From: Tachypleus tridentatus
Taxonomy: Eukaryota > Arthropoda > Merostomata > Xiphosura > Limulidae
Length of the DNA stretch: 64,000 nucleotides
Reading direction: 5' to 3'
Assembly: GCF_004210375.1 (NCBI RefSeq)
Contig: NC_134827.1
Span: forward strand, 104,021,285 to 104,085,284
Shown: in pieces, positions 58,201-64,000 of the stretch
Position numbering within the stretch: the first letter of the stretch is position 1
Layout: the number at the start of each line of letters is the position of its first letter
Program-made: the position numbers and the translations under genes
The notes under the pieces: generated by a model
Database searches by the model: none
What the model was told of the DNA's origin: nothing
The model's input: only the letters and a program-made list of their open reading frames with translations

Positions 58201-60628
58201 CCGTCCCTAAAACTGCTTACAAAAATAGCTTAAAGCTGTGTTTGTGACATCAAATGTTGGCATAACTGAGAAACAGTTAAAATATTTATAATTATAATTC
58301 ACCAAAAATATAAACAAGATTTATAAAAAGAAAATGAACCTGGATAGAAGAAACAAAGTTATATGAGAGCGTTATAATGTTTTCATCAATCCCACTGTTC
58401 GTTGGTAAAAGAATAATCCAAAAGTTGGCGGTGCGTGGTAATGACTAGCTGCCTTCCCTCTAGTCTTACACTGCTAAATTAGGAACGACTAGCGCATATA
58501 GGCATCGTGTAGCTTTACGTGCAATATAAAAAACAAACTAAACAAACGCGCCTAGTCCATGCTGTCGTAAAATACGTTTATCGAAATTGGTTAAAGCCAC
58601 AAGAATTATAATAAAATAAGTTTACTTATTAGTCGGTAGATGTCGTTGTTTCTCATTACAAAGCTACACAAAGGACGACTTCGTCAGGATCTTCGAGGGT
58701 GAAATCTGAAAAATCCACCTTAACCTCCCTCCTGCATGGAAGTGTTTTTGCTTTTTTTTACAGATTAAATAAGGATATCGATATTAATTTAAAATCACTG
58801 CGTAATTTTGGTACTCCTATCAGGGACATGTCTGTTCATGTTCAACGTTCATCACTTTCACTAATACACACTTAGCTGTATTCGTCCCATATACTCCGCC
58901 CCCAAGTGGTACAGTAATACGTAGCGAACTCACACTCTTAGAAACCGGGTTTCCATAACTCACTGTGTAGCTTTGTGCCTAATTCCAAATAAACTAACAC
59001 CACGTACACCAGTGCACGTTCGTTTTGTTGGTGTGTCCTACATGTATTGACATATAAATTCTTTCTAATACACGATATATACGTTTCATAAACTATGAAT
59101 TGGGCAAGTTTTTTGTTTGTTTGTTTTTTTAATTTCGCGCAAAGCTACACAAGGGTTAGTTGCGCTAGCCGTCCCTAATTTAGCAGTGTAAAACTAGAGG
59201 GAAGGCAGCTAGTCATCACTACCCACCGCCAATTCTTGGGCTACTCTTTTACCAACGAATAGTGGGATTGACCGTCACATTATAATGCCCTCACGGCTGA
59301 AAGTGTTAGCATGTTTGTGCGACGGGGATTCGACCTATGCTGAGTCTTTCGCACATCTGATGAGTTATTCAACTTGAAACCTGGAACGTCATCTCGCCCC
59401 TAACTGTTGAAGTAGTGACCCTAGAACCCGAAACGTCACCTCTCCCAAGCGTTTAAGTCTTCCACCTGGAATACGAACCATCGCATAATCCTTAATCCAA
59501 CTTTGAAGTATCCAGCTTATAACCCGAAACGTCGCATCAACCCTCACCAAATTCGTAAAAATATGATATGCATTTCAACAGCAATGCATAAACTAATATC
59601 TAAAGAAAACACTTATCACCTTTCTTCCCACTGAAATGAAACGTAAAAGTTATAATCGAAACTCGATTTTATACTTGAATCTATAGGGTGGTCCGTAAGT
59701 CCCTACCCATCCATATATCTTATGTATCCAGTGTATCTGTGTGCTGTCCCTCATTTTCGCTGCATATTATTATGCGACGCCATATTGTGTGAGACATTTT
59801 CCTCAACATAGCAGGGGTTATTGTTCCAAATGCCGCAGTAACAGCTGCCTTCAGCTGCATATGGATGGGTAGGGACTTACGTGCCACCCTGTACTTCTTT
59901 GACGTATCGGTTCATATATGGTAAACTTTTTTTCTTTCAGATTTATAGGTATTTTGACTAACATATGTTAGTTTTAAACAACTGAACATTTAACCCCAGA
60001 AGTACGGATGTTTTTAATAGTTAGGCATCAAATTGCTTGTGAATCTATTACTTCAGTAGTTACTAATAACAAAACGTAAACGAATTTCTCTCAGCATTAC
60101 AAGTAATCCCATAAATATATTTTCTCTTTCTTTTCTGTCTGGTCAATTATTTGCGTCGAGTGTTGTAACAGACATATTACTCAAAATGATACAATATATC
60201 GATGACACTGGTACTGGACTTAGCACTTATAAGGATTAATTAATAATCTCGAATAAATTATAATAAAATTTGAATAAATTATGCTAATTAGCCAACAAAG
60301 TCGTTATTATGTTAATAGTGAATACTTAGTGCGACCGACTCCCTTTACTACAAAAGAAGTAATTAAGGTGCAGAAATCAACAGATTAATTGATAATCAAT
60401 ACTAACTAGATTTTTAATAATAATTACTTATTATCACAGGGAGATGGAGGCGGTCCTTTAGTGTGTTGGTCGCAGAGCGGAAGATACAAACTGGCAGGCA
60501 TCGTATCCTGGGGTATCAACTGTGGCATGGAAAGCGTGCCCGGTGTTTACGTCCGAGTTCAGAACTATATTGATTGGATAACGTCGATTACAAACCGTCC
60601 AATCCAAAGCTATTGGCCAGAACTGTGA
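49035..60628 (+). CDS. SPH2: clip-domain serine protease homologue, factor D-like (six exons, 394 aa)
   Basis: Join 49035-49295, 51988-52176, 53345-53451, 54678-54955, 57692-57852, 60440-60628: 1,185 nt ending in TGA. GT-AG introns in phases 0, 0, 2, 1, 0, as in SPH1. Signal peptide [17 protein letters not shown]. Clip cysteines are C52, C54, C60, C99, C105, C106. The protease-like domain starts at FGEWPWQ (144-150). His180 is kept in LTVAHC and Asp235 in DDIAIL, while Ser becomes Gly335 in GDGGGP. Asp329 is kept at the pocket base. No R-IVGG activation site. Exons 3 and 5 match SPH1 in length exactly (107 and 161 nt), so the pair arose by tandem duplication. Expected role as for SPH1: a secreted, non-catalytic immune cofactor or recognition protein. 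The clip spacing between C3 and C4 differs (38 residues here, 24 in SPH1), so ligand preference may differ. An acceptor-like gttttcag precedes the ATG by 3 nt, implying an upstream non-coding exon. Confidence 0.9.
49452..49528 (+). mobile_element. SINE family C fragment (SPH2 intron 1)
   Basis: gatggacaacggtacgtcta, tagacttaaatcctataatc; decayed. Confidence 0.45.
49566..49827 (+). mobile_element. SINE family A (SPH2 intron 1)
   Basis: Truncated head gtcaaggtgtgtcagggcgt, B box caggttcgaatcccggtcgc, full body, tail attcaaaaaacaaact. Confidence 0.92.
49831..50593. other. Unassigned part of SPH2 intron 1
   Basis: Contains an A19 run at about 50,090-50,109. Composition differs from neighbours (more CCC/GGG words, e.g. 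gtcactgggtcgggcac). It may be a piece of an unrecognised element. Confidence 0.4.
50594..50892. repeat. 69-bp tandem repeat, 4.3 copies (SPH2 intron 1)
   Basis: cttgtcataagctactcggt recurs at 50,597, 50,666 and 50,735 and twice more at the same 69-bp spacing. Copies are nearly identical (atagc/acagc). Confidence 0.95.
50893..51165 (-). mobile_element. SINE family A (SPH2 intron 1)
   Basis: On +: ttgaatttcgcacaaagcta to acccacatggccatgcatga. It abuts the last 69-bp repeat copy. Confidence 0.92.
51428..51605 (+). mobile_element. SINE family A, strongly diverged (SPH2 intron 1)
   Basis: gcaaggttcgaaccatgctc, gtaggggcgttataaaactg, ttgccctccctatgatcagt, ggcaacggctatgcctgagc. Confidence 0.55.
51694..51812 (+). 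mobile_element. SINE family B (SPH2 intron 1)
   Basis: ccagtggcatagcgatatgt, ttgcaaacttattctgatgg, ggttggtagagaacagacag, gtgtagatttgtgcttaata. Confidence 0.8.
51988..52176 (+). CDS. SPH2 coding exon 2
   Basis: 63 codons: CGPFHVCC end of the clip, linker with CGFRNINGI, and FGEWPWQ. Acceptor cattatttcag. Donor GTAAGA at 52,177. Reading through this donor meets a stop at 52,201. Confidence 0.92.
52150..52812 (+). repeat. 49-bp tandem amplification of the SPH2 exon-2 3' end plus splice donor
   Basis: Thirteen further copies of agtttggagaatggccttgg, caggtaagaggaagaaaacg, accagtct follow the genuine exon end. Donor GT positions: 52177 (real), 52226, 52274, 52323, 52371, 52421, 52470, 52514, 52563, 52612, 52661, 52710, 52758, 52808. 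Many copies keep coding-like sequence for GEWPWQ or GVWSWQ followed by GTAAG. Confidence 0.96.
52813..53344. other. SPH2 intron 2, 3' part
   Basis: AT-rich unique sequence to the acceptor attcgctactcag. Nothing else recognised. Confidence 0.5.
53345..53451 (+). CDS. SPH2 coding exon 3 (catalytic-His exon)
   Basis: 107 nt, same length as in SPH1: [10 protein letters not shown]...[10 protein letters not shown]. Donor GTATGT, phase 2. Confidence 0.92.
53690..53960. repeat. Degenerate tandem repeat, about 62 bp x 4 (SPH2 intron 3)
   Basis: Phrases aacggttaattaacac, cac-ac-taatcatgactgac and cccacgataaac recur with growing divergence at the 5' end. Confidence 0.72.
54348..54570 (+). mobile_element. 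SINE family A variant (SPH2 intron 3)
   Basis: Head ccggcattaccaggtagtta, anticodon region ttgattgacaatcag, B box gggttcaaatccctgtcc, shortened middle, tail gtagttatgcacgaacttaa. Confidence 0.8.
54678..54955 (+). CDS. SPH2 coding exon 4 (catalytic-Asp exon)
   Basis: 278 nt: [44 protein letters not shown]. Acceptor gttatttcag, donor GTAAGT, phase 1. One codon shorter than in SPH1. Confidence 0.93.
55118..55388 (+). mobile_element. SINE family A (SPH2 intron 4)
   Basis: Head gacccggttatggccaggtg, body with gcggtcaatctcactattcg, tail gctttgcgcgaaaattcaaa. Confidence 0.92.
55506..55804 (+). mobile_element. SINE family A with near-perfect target duplication (SPH2 intron 4)
   Basis: Element 55,518-55,792, head aggcccggcatggccagggg. 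Flanks tactcttatcct (55,506-55,517) and tactcttgtcct (55,793-55,804) differ by one base. Confidence 0.93.
55805..56597. other. SPH2 intron 4, unassigned part
   Basis: AT-rich unique sequence. No repeat or reading frame recognised. Confidence 0.45.
56598..56712 (-). mobile_element. SINE family C (SPH2 intron 4)
   Basis: On +: tttcttatagcaaagccata, gtcgaatcgaacccctgatt, gtaaatctgtagacttaccg, ttgttccagcgatgg. Confidence 0.88.
56806..56930 (+). mobile_element. SINE family B, best-preserved copy (SPH2 intron 4)
   Basis: cccagtggctcagcggtatg, tctgcggacttacaacgcta, accgggtttcaatacccgtg, gtgggtagagcacagatagc, ccattgtatagctttgtgct. Confidence 0.93.
57320..57440 (+). mobile_element. SINE family B (SPH2 intron 4)
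   Basis: ctctcagtggcacagcggta, tgtctttggggttacaaaac, gagtttcgataaccatggtg, agcacagatagctcattgcg, followed by an A-rich tail. Confidence 0.88.
57692..57852 (+). CDS. SPH2 coding exon 5
   Basis: 161 nt: [18 protein letters not shown] through [14 protein letters not shown]. Acceptor tcttcccttcag, donor GTATGT, phase 0. Confidence 0.92.
58150..58218 (-). mobile_element. SINE family A, 3' end only (SPH2 intron 5)
   Basis: On +: ttttttaatttcacgcaaag, ctacacgaaggctatctgcg, ctagccgtccctaa, then unrelated sequence. Confidence 0.8.
58367..58547 (+). mobile_element. SINE family A, headless (SPH2 intron 5)
   Basis: gcgttataatgttttcatca, tggtaatgactagctgcctt, tcgtgtagctttacgtgcaa, tail aaaaaacaaactaaacaaac. 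Confidence 0.88.
58903..59000 (+). mobile_element. SINE family B, partial (SPH2 intron 5)
   Basis: ccccaagtggtacagtaata, cttagaaaccgggtttccat, aactcactgtgtagctttgt, gcctaattccaaataaac. Confidence 0.75.
59119..59338 (-). mobile_element. SINE family A, head truncated (SPH2 intron 5)
   Basis: On +: tttaatttcgcgcaaagcta to gtgcgacggggattcgac; the A-box end is lost. Confidence 0.9.
59339..59545. repeat. Degenerate tandem-like repeat, about 60 bp x 3 (SPH2 intron 5)
   Basis: Phrases ttgaaacctggaacgtcatc, ctagaacccgaaacgtcacc and cttataacccgaaacgtcgc recur. Strongly diverged. Confidence 0.45.
59682..59893 (-). mobile_element. 208-bp non-autonomous Tc1/mariner-type element with TA target duplication
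   Basis: Element 59,684-59,891 between TA dinucleotides (59,682-59,683 and 59,892-59,893). About 29-bp terminal inverted repeats: left agggtggtccgtaagtccct, right (complement) agggtggcacgtaagtccct, both continuing acccatcc. The inner minus strand translates to [20 protein letters not shown] and nearby residues, resembling the C-terminal end of Tc1/mariner-like transposases (pattern LK..I..A...I.P.ML), so this is an internally deleted derivative. Confidence 0.82.
59894..60439. other. SPH2 intron 5, 3' end
   Basis: AT-rich unique sequence up to the acceptor ttattatcacag. Confidence 0.5.
60440..60628 (+). CDS. SPH2 coding exon 6 (Ser-to-Gly exon)
   Basis: 62 codons plus [33 protein letters not shown]-terminus SYWPEL. 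No AATAAA is seen just downstream; tataaa-type variants near 60,755 are the only candidates. Confidence 0.93.
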   Translation, partial: GDGGGPLVCWSQSGRYKLAGIVSWGINCGMESVPGVYVRVQNYIDWITSITNRPIQSYWPEL

Positions 60629-60799
60629 CGAACATGTCGTCTGACACACGAACAGTTTTATTCTGTACAAAACCCAGTCTCTTTGGAGTGTTTCTTTAAA
60701 ATTTAACATGTTATGTTTTACACTTTATTGATTGTAATGTTTATTGTTAGTATAATATAAAAGTCTGTCAAAAATGACTGGAAACCATTGTTGTTTTGA

Positions 60800-62449
60800 T
60801 AACGAAAATTACAGAATTTAACTAAAATGAATTTGTCAATACCTTCAAAATGCACCTACTATTCACATATCTCATTAGTCTCTAAATAATTCTTCAACCA
60901 TCACATTTTTAGCAATAATTTGATCATCATTCTTTCCTGATTCTCTCTATTAATCACAAATATTTTAAAATTATTTTCATCTCTTGTTCTCGTCACAGCT
61001 ACATGTACAACTGTGTGTCCAAACGGTTTGTCCCTAAGACTGATAAATAGTTGTCACAGATTCCATATCACTTGATATTGTCTTCTCTTAAGTACGAGTG
61101 ACAAACTAATTTCACTGGGCGCTAAATCTGTTCTCGACATCAAGACAGTTTCTGCTCTATAACTTCCATTTACAACTTCAGTCTAAGAAATACTGACATG
61201 AGCTTCTTATAAGTAATATAATGTCTGTTGTGTCGACGAAAAGAAATAATTTACAAGAACCTCAAAAAAGTAAAGCAAGTCTAATAATTGTACATGAAGG
61301 TTTTGTTATCGAGCAACGGTTTGAGGAGGGTGTATTGGCATATTTCTGAAGGAGATAACGAATAATAAGAGACCTTTTGGAGGTAAAGTTTCATAGGTGA
61401 GTGAAGGTTTTAGACAGATAGCTAATGTAATAGGCAAGAGTTCGAGTTTATAAATTATCGAAGGAGTATGCATTAAAAGTTCACCATTGTGGGAATTTGC
61501 AGAGGTTATGACTGTAATAGTAGGCCTATTAGTAGCCTAATTTAAGCCTTAGGCCTAATAGCTAAACGTAACGTATGGCTTAGGTGAAACACTATTTGGT
61601 AAGTTTTATTTCGTTTTTGGCTACAACTTACTGTCATAAAACTTGAATTAAACTATTTTGCTATTATCTGACCGAAGTTATCCAAAAAATCACTAACCGT
61701 AAAAGGCTTATAATAAAAAAACAAACCTTCTTTATAAATAAACATGAATATTGGGCACTCAGCGTAAACACCACTGTTGGTCCAAGAACAATCAAGTGAT
61801 AACAAGCGACAATGTGTGCTGTTGAGAATTGTCAAGAAAAGAAGGGTGAAAACGTTCTCGACACAGTGACAAAGGAAATAAGCCTTTTATAGTTAGTGGT
61901 TTATTATGACATGCTTTATTTACATGTTAATGAGAAATATTCACTGTTGCTTTTGTGGTGTAAGTTCCTAAATTAAGACCTAAAGAGATGACACGAAGAA
62001 ACCAGCAATAAATTATGAACGCCTTAGTTGATGGAACTGTAGTGGCAGTGGGTGAACGTGCTCCCAAACTTTTGGCCCAGTAAAAAATACCCCTTTGAAT
62101 GTGGAATGGGGTCTGGTGTGTAATTATAAAAAACAACAACTCGTTCTCTCATTAATTCATTGCTCATTAAGATACATAGAAAATAAGGTATTCCCCCAAT
62201 TCAAAAATGTTTCACTGCCTGTGGGTATCGCTTGTTATAACACATTCTAATAATGTTATACCATATACCAGTAAGTGTATTTTAGACGTTCTCCTTACAG
62301 CAGTTCTACCCAATCTGGATACAGGTGTAAAACGGGTGTCATCCGGACCCCATGACCCAAAAAGGTCAAAACGTGATTAATTAAATTGAATCTTTAATAG
62401 CTGAATAATTAATTACTGAATTTTAATTATACTTTCTTTTCTCAACTAA
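60800..62449. other. Intergenic sequence downstream of SPH2
   Basis: AT-rich. No SINE, tandem array or convincing gene. Short minus ORFs (61,653-61,835; 61,927-62,139) lack features. Confidence 0.45.
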
Positions 62450-62523
62450 ATCACCTCATCAATGGCTCAGCAGTATGTCCAGAGGCTTATAGCGCTAAAA
62501 ACCAGATTTCAATACTATCAGGT
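62450..62523 (+). mobile_element. SINE family B, 3' truncated
   Basis: atcaatggctcagcagtatg, tccagaggcttatagcgcta, accagatttcaatactatca. Confidence 0.72.
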
Positions 62524-62749
62524 GTTTCATGTGGATCGGGATTCTTTACAGAAAGAAACTGACAATCAAGCAGTATCACCTCACTTTTTCTTTTACTTTC
62601 ACTGACGAACTTGCTTTTAACTAACTGACTTCCATATCTGCACGTATTTATAATACGTGACAGAAAAATCTAAAAATATTTAGCCCCTAGTAACAACAAT
62701 ACTAAATTTAACGAGAAAACTTTAGAAGCTTGGAAAATTATTATAATTT

Positions 62750-62862
62750 TTTTCTTATAGCAAAGCCACATCGGGCTATCTGCTGAGCCCATCGAGGGGA
62801 ATCGAAACCCTGATTTTAGCGTTGTAAATCCGTAGACTTACCGCTGTACTAGCGGAGCGCTA
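62750..62862 (-). mobile_element. SINE family C, well preserved
   Basis: On +: cttatagcaaagccacatcg, ggctatctgctgagcccatc, gaatcgaaaccctgatttta, aaatccgtagacttaccgct. Confidence 0.92.
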
Positions 62863-63132
62863 TTATAATATTCCAAAAGCCAAGTGAAACAATTAAACTA
62901 CATACATAAGGCACAACTCGTATAGAGTTGCGTAAAGAAACTTGTCATAATTACCGCTTTTTAAAATAATTAACTTTTAACACTCTAGTTATTAAACCAA
63001 ATAATCATTAAATAACTAAATAAATTAACTAATAACTCTTACACTGAATAGTCTTGTATATCCAGGAAATACCCATGATGGTTACAGCATAGAGAGAAAA
63101 ATTAGCAGCTTTGTGATTAATAACAAACATAC

Positions 63133-63388
63133 TTTGTTTGAATTTCGTACAAAGCTGCAGGAGGGCTATCTGCGCCACCCGTCCATAATTTTGCAGTGTA
63201 AGACTAGAGGAAAGGCAACTAGTCATCATCACCCACCGCCAAATCTTTACTAATGAACAGTAGAATTAACCGTCACATTATAACGCCCCCACGGCTGAAA
63301 GGGTGAACATGTTTGATGTGACGAGGATTTGAACCTGCGACCCTCATATTACGAGTCGAATGCCTCAACCACCTGGCCATGCAGGAAA
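63133..63388 (-). mobile_element. SINE family A
   Basis: On +: gaatttcgtacaaagctgca to caaccacctggccatgcagg, with a short deletion in the body (ccgccaaatctttacta). Confidence 0.91.
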
Positions 63389-63419
63389 AACAGACATAAT
63401 ATAATAATTTCATATATTT

Positions 63420-63530
63420 CACTTCATAAACAGTATGTCTGCGGACGACAATAAAAACCGGGTTCCGATACCCGAGATGGGTAGAGCACAGATGGCCCAT
63501 TGTGTAGCTTTGTGCTTAAATTCAAAAAAG
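63420..63530 (+). mobile_element. SINE family B
   Basis: aacagtatgtctgcggacga, aaaaccgggttccgataccc, gatgggtagagcacagatgg, cccattgtgtagctttgtgc. Confidence 0.88.
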
Positions 63531-64000
63531 TTAATCTATAAAAAATATATATATTGATTCAGATCAGGAAAATAATCAAAAACTAAGAATTTATTTATAG
63601 ATTCCTATAATCGTTTTATATATTCTCCCAACATAATTGTATCATGACAATGTGGGGAAATTTTAAATTTCGAAAAAACCACAATAATTATAGAATAATA
63701 CACGAATGAAAATCGGTTCTTGTAAAATTGGAGATTGCGTGAAATATGGATTAGTAATTATAGATGGAGCTCCGCAACATAGCCAAGAGATAACAAGTGG
63801 AACTCTGTAATTTAGGTTAGTGATTATAGGTGGCGCTTCATTACTCAGATTAATGATAACACTATGTAACAAAATTTTTACCTTTTCTTGTTCCTGGACA
63901 GAAAGTGTTATTTCCCAATTACTTATGCCTAAAGTAAATGGAAAAGACTTATTTTTTATTTTTCTCTTCAAACTTTGCTTTTATGACTTGGGTAATGAAA
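63531..64000. other. Right-edge intergenic sequence
   Basis: AT-rich with a loosely repeated phrase (ttagtaattatagatggagc; ttagtgattataggtggcgc). A 102-codon minus ORF (63,663-63,971) covers it but has no recognisable domain. Confidence 0.4.

Noticed and set aside
8639..63388. Functional tRNA genes at the many tRNA-like heads
   Set aside because: Acceptor stems do not pair, and each head continues into a SINE body and tail.

Overview
This is intron-rich, AT-rich eukaryotic DNA with very heavy repeat content. It is most likely from a chelicerate arthropod, and a horseshoe crab is my best guess. That guess is inference. It rests on two clip-domain serine protease homologues resembling horseshoe-crab factor D / phenoloxidase-activating-factor-2-like proteins, plus dense tRNA-derived SINEs and long minisatellites. 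Nothing bacterial or viral is evident.

Layout. 1-7220: a 30-bp minisatellite that runs off the left edge. 7.2-22 kb: no recognisable gene; SINEs and tandem arrays with units of 56, 48, 43 and 45 bp. 22,338-32,622: gene SPH1, six coding exons, 389 aa. 32.7-48 kb: intergenic, with about 25 SINE copies, tandem arrays with units of 41, 54 and 25 bp, and a decayed LINE. 49,035-60,628: gene SPH2, six coding exons, 394 aa, same strand. 60.8-64 kb: intergenic with a few SINEs.

SPH1 and SPH2 are a tandem paralogue pair. Exon order and intron phases are identical (0, 0, 2, 1, 0). Both proteins have a signal peptide, a six-cysteine clip domain and a chymotrypsin-like domain. In both, the catalytic His and Asp are kept but the catalytic Ser is replaced by Gly (GDGGGP), so both should be secreted, proteolytically inactive immune cofactors or recognition proteins. 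I found no third copy.

The most unusual observation is that each paralogue has a different splice site amplified into a minisatellite. In SPH1 intron 3, a 28-bp unit carrying a pyrimidine tract plus CAG is repeated about 108 times (25,515-28,563), and the last unit is the real exon-4 acceptor. In SPH2, the 3' end of exon 2 with its donor (codons FGEWPWQ then GTAAG) is repeated 13 more times at about 49-bp spacing (52,177-52,812). Several copies look like 21-nt in-frame micro-exons. Other findings are a 208-bp TA-flanked mariner-type deletion derivative, SINE insertions nested in SINEs with clean target-site duplications, and several arrays whose unit length is a multiple of three and which therefore give long spurious ORFs.
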